Shown here: piece after piece, positions 32,670 to 44,395 of the stretch
How the letters are laid out: every line of letters starts with the position of its first letter
Numbering within the stretch: position 1 is the stretch's first letter
Assembly: GCA_940671915.1 (NCBI GenBank)
Contig: CALNVZ010003426.1
Span: 3,068,881-3,132,880, forward strand
DNA: 64,000 nucleotides
DNA from: Paracentrotus lividus
Taxonomy: Eukaryota > Echinodermata > Echinoidea > Camarodonta > Echinidae
Direction: 5' to 3'
Program-made: the position numbers and the translations under genes
The notes under the pieces: generated by a model
The model's input: only the letters and a program-made list of their open reading frames with translations
Databases searched by the model: none
Told to the model about the DNA's origin: nothing

Positions 32670-35122
32670 AAATGTAAATTAGACAGATGTATATGATTGT
32701 TTCGAGCCAAACGAGACGTATGATAAATTCTGTGAGATGTTTTTAGAGGTATGCGATAAAAATGATCCCATTGAGGAGATACATTTGGCATCAAAGAAAA
32801 CAAATAAACCATGGATAACACGCTCGATAAAGAAGTCAATTCGGAAAAAGCATCAAATGTATTCAAATGCGATCAAGACTGGTTTTAGTAAAGTTCATTT
32901 CAATAAATATAAGAAATACAGAAATATACTTACTTCGATTGTTAGAACCTCAAAAAAAATGTACTATGGGGAGCTATTTGAAAAGGATAAGTCTAACAGC
33001 AAGAAAACCTGGAAACATATAAACGAACTATTGAACAAGAATAACTCCTGTGATAAAAGCACAAAAATGGAAAAAATAAAATCTGAAATTGATGGTGTAC
33101 CATGTGAATACACAACTCCAAATGACATTGCTAATGTTATTAATGACTTTTTTGTCAACATAGGCAAAAATTTAGCTAGTAAAATCAATTCAAATGTTAA
33201 TCATACAGAATATTTGAATGAACGTCAATCTAAATTTTTCTTTTTCTCACCGGTGATCAGCTCAGAAGTGAAAAACTTAATTGTGAATCTTGATCAATCA
33301 AAAGCATGTGGTTATGATAATATACCTGCTAGGCTTTTATTTAATGCAGTAGACTATGTCTGTGAACCACTTACACATGTATTCAATGTATCATTCTTGA
33401 CAGGTGTTTTCCCCTAAAATATGAAAATAGCTAAAGTGATCCCAATATATAAGAAAGGGTTGAAATGTTTACCTGGCAATTATCGACCTACATGTATTTC
33501 GATATTACCTATTATAAGTAAAGTATTTGAAAAAATAGTGAATGCTCGCTTGATGAAGTTTCTGAATACAAACAAAATTCTTCGCGAACATCAATATGGT
33601 TTCAGAAATGGTTATAGTACAAAACTCTCGCTGATAAATTTGATAAACGAATTAACACATTTCACTGACGAGGGTATAACTGTTGGAATTTTCATAGACT
33701 TTGCCAAAGCATTTGATACAATCGATCATACAGTGCTGCAAAATAAGCTGAATCATTATGGCATACGAGGACTTCCATTAAACTGGTTTAAAAATTACCT
33801 GGATAACAGATATCAGTATGTTTGTTATGATGGTATGGAATCTCAGAGAAAAGAAATTACATGTGGGGTTCCACAGGGTTCAGTCTTAGGACCAACTCTC
33901 TTTTTACTATATATAAATGATTTATCAAATTCCTCTTCATATTTCAAATTTCGTTTGTTTGCTGATGATTCGAGCCTGTTTCACACATTTGACAAAGGAG
34001 AAAATAGAATACAACTAGGAGAAGTAAATAAACACCTATCAGATGTTGTCACTTGGTGTGAAGCTAATAAACTTAATACTATAAATGTATCCAAAACAAA
34101 TTATATGCTTTTGGAGAATAGAGGTAAAATATATTAACTTTAGAGCAGTTGGAAATAAAAGGTAAAGTTTTGAACTTTGTTGATACAGTGTCATTTATAG
34201 GTCTTAATATTGATGAGAAACTTAACTGGGAGAAACATATTAATAATGTATGTAATGTTGCCAGCAGAAAAGCAGGTATTCTGTACAGAATCAGACATTA
34301 TGTATCGAAAAAGATATTGGTTATGTTATACAATGCATTTATTTTACCGCACATTACTTATGGATTAGAAGTCTGGGGAGCTGCAAACAAAACATTCCTT
34401 AGTCGAATTTTGGTCATACAAAAGAGGATTACTCGTGTTATATTATTCAAATCCTTCAATCATCACTCAGCTCCTTTGTTTTCTGAGTTATCGATTCTAC
34501 ATGTTTTTAAGCAATATCGTCTCATGATTGCAACATTCGTGCATGATTTATTGAATAACAAACTTCCTCATCGTTTCATTGATTATTTCTTATTTGTTAA
34601 ACACCCTTACGAGACAAGAAGCAACGAAAATAAGAATATAACACTCATCAAAGTAAAGACAAATCTTGGAAAACAGTCTGTTTCGTATTCAGGTGCTGTC
34701 ATATGGAACGCTCTTCCAAATGATATTAGAAAACTTAAATCACGGAAAACTTTTAGACAATCATATAAGGCAATTCTTCTTGCAGAGTATATTCATATTT
34801 AATTAATTTCATATGTAAATAGTGTAAATACTGTAAAATACCCCTAATCGCAATCACTTGATTTTATCAACATTGAATATTTAAAATATATGATTGTTAA
34901 TTAAATTATTAATATACCATGGTCATATGTGATTATGAAATACTTGCCTACTGTAAATTAAGTAGTATTAATACTATCCAGTAAACAACTAACGGCACAA
35001 CCTAGAATAGCTTTAGCTATTTGTTGGCTCCATTTACCAAATGCATATTTATATTGAATTCTGTTATGTATATTTTTTGCAATGTTGGTAATAAATAAAT
35101 ACAATACAAATACAATACAAAT
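32670..35122 (+). mobile_element. 5'-truncated LINE (Jockey/CR1-group non-LTR retrotransposon)
   Basis: Carries the reverse transcriptase region and 3' part, then an A/T-rich 3' tail of ATAAATAAATACAATACAA type ending near 35122. The endonuclease half is absent, as usual for truncated reverse transcription. Clade assignment rests on general RT similarity only. Confidence 0.9.
32692..34802 (+). pseudogene. LINE reverse transcriptase, broken by one stop and one frameshift
   Basis: Readable from about CFEPNETYDKFCEMF. The N-terminal linker (KPWITRSIKKSIRKK, KKTWKHINELL) runs into the RT domain. Visible RT blocks are FIDFAKAFDTIDH, GVPQGSVLGPTLFLLYINDL and the catalytic FADDSS box, then C-terminal YGLEVWGAAN and SYSGAVIWNALPNDIRK. 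An in-frame TAA at 33415-33417 interrupts before NMKIAKVIPIYKKG; a frameshift between about 34130 and 34149 separates the C-terminal part. The element cannot make the full protein as written, though some breaks could be sequencing errors. Confidence 0.92.
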
Positions 35123-35171
35123 AATTGAAGACGTGAGTGGAGCAAACGATCGGGTGATCGTGTACTAGTAG

Positions 35172-35302
35172 TCTCTCTCCCTTTCTCTCTCCCCCTCTCT
35201 CTCTCTCTCTCTCTTTCACACACCACACACACACACACACACTCTCTCTCTCTCTTTCACACACACACACACACACACACAACACACACACACACACACA
35301 CA

Positions 35303-35335
<33 letters not shown>

Positions 35336-35345
35336 CTTCTCTATC
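35172..35345. repeat. (CT)n/(CA)n compound microsatellite
   Basis: Alternating CT and CA dinucleotide blocks; frames through it are artefacts. Confidence 0.95.
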
Positions 35346-35382
35346 TCCTCTCTCTCCTCGATCTCTTTATCTCTTTTGTTAA

Positions 35383-35608
35383 TACAGCGGTCACAACACC
35401 TCGCCGCTACGGGCAACGTGCATGCAACGTAGCCTTCGTTGCATGTATGTTGCATGTAACCGTCGCGTCGTGTGTCAATTTAATGCGATTCCTGCGTTTC
35501 TGCACGTCGTACATGCAAGCGTGCCTGCAGGTACGTGCGAGAATTTTTCTGCGAAATCCGTCGTAGGAGTTGCACGTCAAACGTACGGCGAGTTGTGACC
35601 GCCGCATT
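35383..35608. mobile_element. 226-bp MITE with GCGGTCACAAC ends
   Basis: AATACAGCGGTCACAAC and CTCGCCGCTACG pair with CGTACGGCGAGTTGTGACC and GCCGCATTAT at the right end. Interior rich in TGCATG and ACGT words. Confidence 0.8.
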
Positions 35609-36762
35609 ATCTATCTCCCTTTCTCTCACACCTATTTTATCAGGATTTCCCCCCTAAATCTTGATCATGTTTATTTCTCATCTCTTTCGTAATGTCCATT
35701 GCATATCAATTCTACTCAATGTAAAATGTAAAGTTAACGTATACCAATGTGCGGCATTAAATCGTAATTAAACAAGGCGCGTCCATTATCTAAGACTAAG
35801 AGGCCAGACGCAACAAAGTGACGTTGGAAATACGGCTGAGAAGCGCAGAAATCTATAACAGCTGGCTGCAATAATAAATTAGCTCACAAAAACTCGCGTA
35901 AGAAGACTTCCCTCCAGTGGAATGGTATTGTCCGTTCGGTTGAGCAATCTACTAGTGGAGATGAAAGAAATTGATGAACTTTATATCATGTTGTTAGTTA
36001 ATAGATTCTCCAGACCAGATGGAGGAATACACATTTGGGCAAGCTTATATAAAACATTATTGTGCGTTGAGTATGTAAATCAGAATATGCAATTCATATA
36101 AATTGATGCTCAAAACAATGACATAGATTGTGAACTTGTCACAAGGCTTGTGAAGACGCCGTTCACATGTTTTTATGCGATATGCATGTGATAAGCGTAA
36201 ATATTGACTAGTCGAGGAAAGAACCTCTTAAGATTATTTTCAAAGTGACAGGACTTTTTTAAAATCAATTAAAATGAATGTACCATCTCCGGAAAGCTGA
36301 GAATTCAAGCTTTTAATTGCGGCCCTGTGAACAATAAGCTATAATAGTATAATGCGGCATCAAGGATCAAAACTATGCAGCGCATGAGCTATTTTGAGAG
36401 CAAAATATACCATATTGTACAGGAATTTGATCTGACTAGGCTTTCGAATTGACACAAGTGACAGGACTTTTTTTCCCTTTGCAATAAATTATTCCTATTT
36501 TTGAAAAATTCAGACTCTTAGCGTATTTATTCAAGTTGATCATTTCTTTGAAAAGGTAGTTGCTCGCCACAATAAAGAAAATAAAGTGAAAAACTGTCCA
36601 AAAACAAAAAGAGTCAATGGGCACGTTCGCTTTGAGTAGAATGGTAGCGCCCTCTATCTCTTAAGTTTACAACTAGAATTGATATGGGTGGCCTATCGCT
36701 CCTAGTTTTCTCTTATTTTGGCTTTTTTATCATCTTCTCACTCACATTGTGTGTATTTGTGT

Positions 36763-36764
<2 letters not shown>
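35609..36764. other. intergenic DNA, no gene seen
   Basis: AT-rich; no exon, RNA gene or repeat boundary recognised. A GTGACAGGACTTTTTT word occurs twice (near 36245 and 36459). Confidence 0.45.

Positions 36765-36806
<42 letters not shown>
36765..36806. repeat. (GT)n microsatellite
   Basis: About 20 GT units abutting the LINE fragment. Confidence 0.95.
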
Positions 36807-36809
<3 letters not shown>

Positions 36810-37560
36810 AATAATTTTCGAATGATGTGTACACATGCGTAGTTTTGAAAATATGCTTGCAGGCAAATTTATAAAATTCTTATTAAAATATTCTGCTTTA
36901 TCTAATAAGTTTGATTTTAAGTGCGTTTCCCCATGGTACATTTCATCTGGTATAGGTTCACGTTTCCCTCTACCAAGTAAATCATTAATATGATATCACG
37001 TCTTCCGAATGTCCCTCTGTATATTTCTAAAGATATCATCATAATAACATTTTTTTATAATTAGATAAAAATAAATAAATTAGTCAATGTGTTTTTATAT
37101 AGTCTACATATTTCCTTATATCCACCTCATTTTTATGTCTAATATATTTACAAAAAAGCTTGTTTTTATAATTTATAGACTTCAGAAGACCTATGGGTGA
37201 TCCAAGGTTTCTTGCATTTCTTTTTCCTACTCAACTGAACAAGAGGAAAATGAGATTCATACAAGTTACTAAAAATGCTAAAGAACTTATTGTAACTATC
37301 ATCTGCATTATCGATATTATAAAGTAAAGACCAATTAGTGACAACAAGATCTTGCTTAATTTTTTTAACTCTTCCATTTGTCATAACACGTCTTTTTACT
37401 ATATCTTTCACATTTTCCTTTGTAAGAGACTTCCCCTTATTAATGCTAAATATAGGCATATGATCAGCAAAATCTGAGCAGAAGATTCCACAATCAAAAT
37501 CATCTTCAATACAATTTGTGAAAATATTATTATCTATCAAAATTGAATGTTGAAGTTGAA
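36807..37560 (-). pseudogene. second LINE fragment, opposite orientation (endonuclease end and linker)
   Basis: On the minus strand SDFADHMPIFSI matches the end of a LINE endonuclease domain. CKKPWITH and, in shifted frames, IRKTW..INDLLGRGKREP match the linker before reverse transcriptase seen in the first LINE. Multiple frameshifts and stops; no RT domain, the fragment ending at the GT microsatellite. Probably a related but distinct family. Confidence 0.75.
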
Positions 37561-37739
37561 GTAGTTATACGAGTCGGTTTTGTTATCAAATTTGTTATCA
37601 GATTTTTCGTTTTCGTTGAAACTTTGGCAAAATACAGGCCTAAAAACATAATTTCTAAATAAATAAAAATGACAGCCATAGCTTAACCACATATTTGTCA
37701 AGAAGAAAAAAAGTGGGTAGTGTAAGATATTACTTTCCT

Positions 37740-37778
37740 GCTAAAAAACCCCCCGATATATATATATATATATATATT
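37740..37778. repeat. C run and (TA)n
   Basis: CCCCCC followed by ATATATAT; no further feature. Confidence 0.8.
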
Positions 37779-37892
37779 AATTGCTGTAGAAACTTCCACG
37801 AACCGTTAAATCTGCTTAAAATTAAACAGCATTTGGAGTGATGAAATGCGCATGTCCTATACACAGGTTAAGTTTGTAGCGTGTTTCTACTA

Positions 37893-37952
37893 GGGATTGG
37901 AGCCTCTGTTACAATTGCACCGTGTTACAATTGTCCCCGGTCTTCCCTATTA
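37893..37952 (+). repeat. direct repeat flanking the left minisatellite (copy 1)
   Basis: GGAGCCTCTGTTACAATTGC..GTCCCCGGTCTTCCCTA recurs at 38808-38866 beyond the array. Confidence 0.85.
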
Positions 37953-38159
37953 TATTGTCATAACAATCTGTATTCATAATATTGCCCTTACAAAAATGTC
38001 CTGTGGTATTCCTATGGTATTTCTGAATGTCCTGTGGTATCCATATGGTATTTCTGAATGTCCTGTGGTATTCCTATGGTATTTCTATGGTACAATAAAA
38101 TACCATAGAAGTACCATAGGGAAATACCACACAGGAAAAAAGTACCATAAGAATACCAT

Positions 38160-38800
38160 ACAGCAGTGCTGTGGTATTTGGCACAAATACCATATGTATG
38201 GTATTCCTGTATGGTTTTTGGCACAAATACCATATGTATGGTATTTCTGTATGGTTTGTCAGCACAAATACCATATGTATGGTATTTCTAAATGGTTTTT
38301 TGGCACAAATACCATATGTATGGTATTGCTGTATTGTTTTTTTTGCACAAATACCATATGTATGGTATTGCTCTATGTTTTTTTGGCACAAATACCATAT
38401 GTCATGGTATTGCTGTATGGTTTGCACAAATACCATATGTATGAGTATTCTTTTGGCACCAAATACCATATGTATGGTTTGCTGCGCACAAATACCATAT
38501 AGTATGGTATTGCTTGTATGGTTTTTCTGACACAAATACCATATGTATGGTATTGCTGTATGTTTTTGCACGAAATACCATATGTATGGTATTGCTGTAT
38601 GGTTTCTTCGCACAAATACCAATGAATAGTATTGCTGTATGGTTTTTGGCACAAATACCATATGTAGGTATTGCTTGTATGGTTTTTGGCACAAATACCA
38701 TATGTATGGTATATTCTGGATGGCTTTTGCACAATACATATGTATTGTATGCTGGTATGTTTTTTGGCACAAATTACGCACATGTATGGCACAAATACCC
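38160..38800. repeat. 40-bp minisatellite with embedded palindrome (left arm)
   Basis: About 15 units, each with ATACCATATGTATGGTAT, an 18-base palindrome, followed by TGCTGTATGGTTTTT. Units differ mainly by single-base gains and losses. Long frames here on both strands (repeating KYHMYG, IWYLCQK) are by-products. Confidence 0.92.
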
Positions 38801-38807
38801 ACATGTA

Positions 38808-38866
38808 TTGGAGGCCTCTGTTACAATCGCCCCTGTTTACAATATTGTCCGGTCTCCCTACCATCA
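38808..38866 (+). repeat. direct repeat flanking the left minisatellite (copy 2)
   Basis: GGAGGCCTCTGTTACAATCG matches copy 1 at 37893-37952, including the GTCCGGTCTCCCTA end. Confidence 0.85.
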
Positions 38867-39257
38867 GGGGCTGCGATTTCATGTGATGACGGTCAGGGGT
38901 TGGGGGAGAACGAGACCCGAATGGGACTTATTATAGATTCGAACGGAATAAGGCTTCCTAAAATATTTGTATACCAAAATTCGAAATAGAATGATCTATT
39001 TCACTAATTTATTATGCAGAAACTAATGACAATTTAAGAATATAAGGTTGGAACAAATAAAACATATTCCACAAAATACGAACCTGAAGACATAGTTAAA
39101 TCGTTAAATCATTGTATGTTATTTGTTTGTGAGCGCGAAGCGCGAGCTAAAAATTTTGCTCTCATATAATAACATTAATCATTGTATTCACTAGCTGATA
39201 ACAACTACTAGAGAATACAATTCCGAAGAGCGAGTGAAATCTCATTAACAACTTTTA

Positions 39258-39290
39258 CTAAATAATATACATATATATAGTATATAATAT

Positions 39291-39331
<41 letters not shown>

Positions 39332-39340
39332 TATATATGT
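39258..39340. repeat. (TA)n microsatellite
   Basis: Long AT alternation inside the foldback structure. Confidence 0.95.
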
Positions 39341-39989
39341 TTGTAGTCCCTTTCTGAATACGGTCACTTTTTATAACGATACGCGACCTGAAAACAAAAG
39401 ATTTTAAAGAAACTTAAAAGTTTATTTCCATCACATTTGGACAAGTGGGCAAATACAAAATTTATCCAAATTATTTAGAAAATAAAAACAAAAGTAAAGC
39501 TTTGAAAATGATTGACGCCAATTTGGAGAGGAATTAATTATACACTAGATCGGAATAAATAAAGCACCCCAAAGAGACATATAATGGCTAATATCCAAAA
39601 TTCACATAGAATGACCTACCTCACACATTATGCCAAAGTTACAAATAAAGCGTTGTAAACATAAAAGAATAAAGAATATAGGGACCTGAAGAAAGATTAT
39701 TAGTTTAATTATTGCCTTGTTTTGTGTGCAAGCGAAGCGCGAGCCGAAAATTTTGCTTTTATTGACCTGAACTTGGTCATTTTACAAACTGTTTACGGCA
39801 CACTGTGCCTCTTCGTCTATTATATGTACATATATTTTGTTAAGCTTTATAAAATCGAGGGTGGACGATCCCCCAGAAAACAAAAATCGATGGGGGGGGG
39901 GGGACTCGATCGTCCCCCCGGGACGCCGCCAATACCTACCGTTGTGGAGTGTTGTCACAGGATATTTTTTTTCTAAGGGACAGTTTCTT

Positions 39990-40140
39990 ACAGGAATTGA
40001 CTAAGTGGTGTTTTGACCAAGTTGACTTGATTAGACGAAATGGGAATTAATTGACCAAATGGTAATTTTACGAACTGATTGAGACAAACATCCAACAGGG
40101 ATGAAACCAACGGGCATTAGTCAAAGTGGATTTATGGCAG
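39990..40140. repeat. degenerate TTGACCAA/AAATGG repeat, second block
   Basis: Shares GGGCATTAGTCA and GACCAAATGG-type words with 15600-15850. Confidence 0.5.
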
Positions 40141-40679
40141 TTTACTGCTGAAGTTTTTTGTAGTCGTATGGTATTCCCTGTGGTACTTCGTGTGGTAATA
40201 TGGTAATTAGCTCATTTGCATACAATGTTTTTGTATGCACAAATCAGTATTTTGTGAGCTTACCTCATTAACTAGTAATTGCCTGCATATTAATATTTTT
40301 TCTTTTAGGGAAATATATTTCCTAAACACAAAGTAACATCATAGAGCGATAGTTTTGACATTTGCATATTATCAAGAGATATAGAAAATAACTAACTGTG
40401 CCCAAAATATATTGCTAAATAGTGGTATCCAAGAGTATGGTATCCTTCGGTTGTCTAGCAGCAGTCCTGTGTAACGGCGTGTGGTATCCGTAATTAATAA
40501 CGGGTGTGGTGTTCCGGTCGTAGCGTATGTCATAATCCTGGTAACTGTGTGCGGTATTGATGTGTGGTACTATTTGGGATAATGCTATTAGGTATTTTTT
40601 GCTGTATGGTACTCCTGTGTATGGTTTTTTTTTTTTTGGTACTTGTGCTAAAATACCATAGAAATCCGTTGGGGAATTT

Positions 40680-41530
40680 TGTTTTTGCCGAAATTACATA
40701 GGAAACCCATATCTGGTAATTTTTTGGGGCTGTATGGTATTTTGTGTGGTATTTGTGCCAAAAACCATAGGGAAATCCTATGGTATTTTGGCTGGTATGT
40801 GTATCTTCTGTATGGTATTTATGATTGTGCGATTTGTGCAAAAAACCATAGGAAATCTATGGTATTTTTGGCTGTATGGTATTTGTGCCAAAAACCATAG
40901 GAAATCCTATGGTTATTTGGCTGTATGTACTTCTGTATGGATTTTGTGTGGTATTTGTGCAAAAAAACCATAGGAAATTCTATGGTATTTTGGCTGTATG
41001 GTATTTGTGCCAAAAAACCATAGGAAATCCTATGGTTTTTTGGCTGTATGGTACTGTCTGTATGGTATTTGTGTGGTAGTTGTGCCAAAAAACCATAGGA
41101 AATTCTATGGTTTTTGGCGTAGATTGTCAAAAAACCATAGGAAATCCTATGGTATTTGGGCTGTATGGGTACTTCGTTATGGTATTTTTGTTTGGTATTT
41201 GTGCCAAAAAACATAGGAAATCCTATGGGTATTTTGGCTGTATGGTACTCGTATGGTATTTGTTCTGCTGTGGTTTTGTGCAAAAAACCATAGGAAATCC
41301 TATGGTATTTTGGCTGTTATGGTAATTTGTGCCAAAAACCATAGGAAATCTATGGTATTTTGGCTGTCTATGGACTTTAAATGTATTCTTTGGTATTTTC
41401 TGTGTAGTTTTGTGCCAAAAAACCTAGGGAATCATGATGAGTATTTTGGCTGTATGTACTTCATGTATGGTATTTGTGCCGAAAAACCATAGGAAAATCC
41501 TGTGGTATTTTGTATGGTACCGTTGCGTGG
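40680..41530. repeat. 50-bp minisatellite with embedded palindrome (right arm)
   Basis: Roughly 15 units, each with ACCATAGGAAATCCTATGGT (a hairpin-forming inverted repeat) and TTTTGGCTGTATGGTATTTG. Opposite orientation to the left arm. Confidence 0.92.
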
Positions 41531-41554
41531 TACCACACGACATTTTTGTAAGGG

Positions 41555-42100
41555 TGTGCACCAATTGTTTCCGACTTCATAGCTTCTTGTCTGTTGAATT
41601 ATTTAAAAATAGCAGTTTTACACTTGTTAGGGTTTTCAATATTTCTACCTATCATGCCTATGAAGGTGTTTTTTAACGTTTTATCTATTTGCCTGATTTT
41701 TCCTGTAATTAAGCCAAAAATAAATACAAATAAGATCAGTTGGAATTAGAGATATTAAACATTTGTGATTATTATGTGCAATAGTATCTTGTCATGAATG
41801 TTCAATATTGTTCTAATGCCTAAATGCCAAACATGCTACTCTTTCAATCTCAATCTCAAACATCCTTAAAAACCTTTTATCATAAGCACCAGGTAAACTT
41901 GAGTAAAAAATGTCCCGCGGGGAATGAGATTGAAGTTTATGTCATGTAGGCCTACATTATTATATGCGAGGGGAATCCCCACGGAAAATTACATCATGCC
42001 TGACCAAGCCTGACGAGGCAATCACACATCGCCACGTACTGGCATCAGTATAGTGTTTGGAATGTCACATTTGCAGGCAACGCGGCGAATTTCATGTCAC
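41555..42100. other. unassigned intergenic DNA
   Basis: No gene or repeat ends recognised. Confidence 0.45.
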
Positions 42101-42213
42101 GAACTCGGGGGGGGGGGGGAAAGGGGGAGCGGAAACATCCGAAAGTGAAAAAAATACACAAAAAAAATTGCACAATTCGCACATTATGCAGAAAAACTAA
42201 TTGGAAATGGTTT

Positions 42214-42430
42214 GCGAGCGCGAAGCGCGAGCCGAAAATTTTGCCTTATAATAACATTTAAGCATTGTATTTGACATACATTTTACCTCTTTATTAGCTT
42301 CACAAGGAATCACTATATAAAAATATGTTAAGTTCCAAAAATCGAGGGGGGGGGGGGGACGATCCCCCTCACCCCAGAAAAAAATCGAGGGGGGGGACAA
42401 CGTCCCGCCACCCGCCCCCCCCCCGGGATC
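42214..42430. repeat. GCGAGCGCGAAGCGCGAGC motif followed by G/C-run sequence
   Basis: The motif at 42214-42232 continues as CCGAAAATTTTG, then AAAATCGAGGGGGGG and complementary C runs. Resembles the interior of the hAT element at 31050-32249; ends not resolved. Confidence 0.6.
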
Positions 42431-42439
42431 GCCAGCCAA

Positions 42440-42540
42440 TGTCTGCAGGTACAAAAGACTCGAGTCGTCGTAATTCAATCAGGAGAGTGTTTGAAGCTGT
42501 CAATATCTGGCAGGTACAAAAGACTCGAGTCGTCCGTAAT
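42440..42540. repeat. two-copy 28-bp direct repeat
   Basis: GCAGGTACAAAAGACTCGAG followed by TCGTC occurs at about 42445 and 42510. Confidence 0.9.
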
Positions 42541-43460
42541 CATATAAAAAACGGAATACACTTTGGCGAACCAATTGAGATAACTTATTCCCTTCAAACT
42601 TTCAGAAGATGAAGGTATCCGCAGACTTCCTAGGCCCTTTGTTTACTCGTCATCGTAGCAGGAGTAGGTCAGTATAGCTTGATAATATTTAACATTTTTA
42701 ATAACCGTTGCCCCCCCCCCTTTCCATAATTCAATATCATGTTCATAAATATTCCTTCATTTCCCTCAATATTTCAGTGATTTTATTATCAACAATTTGC
42801 ATTATGATATCTTCAATTTTTAGATATTATTAATAATAGTTATTATTTCCTAAACGTATCAACAATTATGTATTACGAGGTAGGGGGTTATTGTTTCATG
42901 ATATTTGCTCAATTGATAATTGCTCCACATTCGACCCCTAACACTTTAAATGCCCATAACACAACAAACACCCTAAAGCAAACGTAAAACCGGTATTACT
43001 CTAACCCTACAATGTCCAACATTTTATAAGAGGAAACGTGCCGGAGCAAATGTCGTGTCCCTAGCTAATTCTCCCAAATTTTATTAATTATTGAGGGCAA
43101 GGAAAACATATATACTCCAGGATCGACATCACTACCACCATGAAGACGTTACATGTAAACATTGGTAGCCAGCCGTATATATTACCAATATCATAAATAT
43201 TCTTCTTTCCAACAGGAGGGATTGCGCAATGTTGGAAATCCCCAATAGGTATTATGTTACAGTACCTCGTGCGCACGCATGTCTAGAATTCCATTTAAGG
43301 ATAGTGCTGAGTAGCTGTAGATGTAATTTAATTGAGATATTTCATAGTAAGCGTTCGTCACAACATCTTCATTTGAAGATGTATAATTATATGTGTATAT
43401 AATTATGTATATATATGAGTGTGATGAGACTCACCTTTTTGGACATGACGACGTTTGTCC
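42541..43460. other. unassigned intergenic DNA
   Basis: AT-rich with a C10 run near 42711; no gene seen. Confidence 0.45.
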
Positions 43461-43473
43461 AGATAATAAATGT

Positions 43474-43716
43474 GTTAAATATAAAAAGTCTAGGAACAGT
43501 TTAGACGTTGCTGAACTTTGAATCTTTAATCTAGCTTTCGGCTAATTTGCCTTCATCAGGATTTCTGAAGAGAAAATCATAACAAACAAGAACAAAAACC
43601 ATAATAAATAAAAGTAAATCATACAAACAAAATCAGGCACCAACGTCATTTCTTAAATAATGTATAAACAAAGTATTAAAGCAACGTCTAAACTGTTCCT
43701 CGACTTTTTATTTATG
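43474..43716. mobile_element. inverted-repeat element carrying a CTGATGA..GAAA core
   Basis: ATAAAAAGTCTAGGAACAG and TTTAGACGTTGC pair with GCAACGTCTAAACTGTTCC and GACTTTTTAT. The interior TTCTGAAGAGAAAATCATAA and AACAAGAACAAAAACCATAA recurs at 60150-60205. Confidence 0.7.
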
Positions 43717-44081
43717 ACACATATATATATTATTCTCTTCACCCATTTCTTTTAAAATTTAAATAAAAAATAGTTGCTCATTGGCTGTTGTACATGTATT
43801 ATCGTACATCTTATATGCATGTATACATTCTTAATTATTTAATTAACTTGTATAGAATGGTGAAAAATGAACGTGGAATGTTTTGTAGAAATGTATTGCA
43901 AGTTATGAACTCATCCAGCTTAAAATGCATAATTTCTGTGACCTCCAAATTGTTCATTAGACCTTTAAAGGATAGATAATATCAGCAGTGATACCAGATT
44001 TTTAACTTCGCTTTAATGGATCACTGAGCACTTACTTTTTAAATAAATAAATAATAAAACGTGTAAAAATCACCTATGGCA

Positions 44082-44309
44082 GGGGCCGCGGAGCCGGGGG
44101 GAGGAGGGGCTGGGGGGCTGCAAGCACCACCCCCGACTATTATCTTACTCGGTATCCCCAGCACCCAATTTTTCCAACCGTTGTAATCATATAATATGCA
44201 AAAATGAACCAACATTTGGATTTTCACACTGTTCCAGCCCCCCCCACCTCACACCACACACACATTTATCGGATCAACCCCTCACAATCAAGAACGCTCC
44301 GCGCCCCTG
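44082..44309. mobile_element. 228-bp hAT-type MITE
   Basis: GGGGCCGCGGAGC pairs with GCTCCGCGCCCC at the right end; TATGGCA at 44075-44081 and 44310-44316 is a likely target duplication. G/C-rich, non-coding. Confidence 0.75.
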
Positions 44310-44395
44310 TATGGCAGTTTTTCTTTTAACTCGTCAAAATAACATGACTGTCTGATATCTCATGCAAAGTTTTATATATACGAGATTCTGGGCCC

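Larger units (their letters stand above)
37985..41554. mobile_element. 3.6-kb foldback-type structure with palindromic minisatellite arms
   Basis: Ends CCCTTACAAAAATGTCCTGT and complement of CCCTTACAAAAATGTCGTGT, inverted. Left arm is an array with GGCACAAATACCATATG; right arm is an array with the complementary orientation (TGTGCCAAAAAACCATAGG). The middle (about 38870-40150) holds a GAGCGCGAAGCGCGAGC motif, (TA)n and unassigned DNA. Foldback elements have long tandem-repeat arms like this. No transposase and no clear target duplication seen. Confidence 0.65.

Noticed and set aside
35017..35455. Cys/Val and Arg/Glu repeat frames
   Set aside because: CA and CT microsatellites.
37897..38989. 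Long frames on both strands with repeating KYHMYG / IWYLCQK residues
   Set aside because: They are translations of the 40-bp minisatellite; frames exist on both strands and shift with every indel.
40530..41492. Overlapping frames with repeating KNHRKSYGI residues
   Set aside because: By-products of the 50-bp minisatellite.
37985..41554. CRISPR-like array of palindromic repeats
   Set aside because: Units are contiguous tandem repeats with no unique spacers, units drift, and the genome is eukaryotic.
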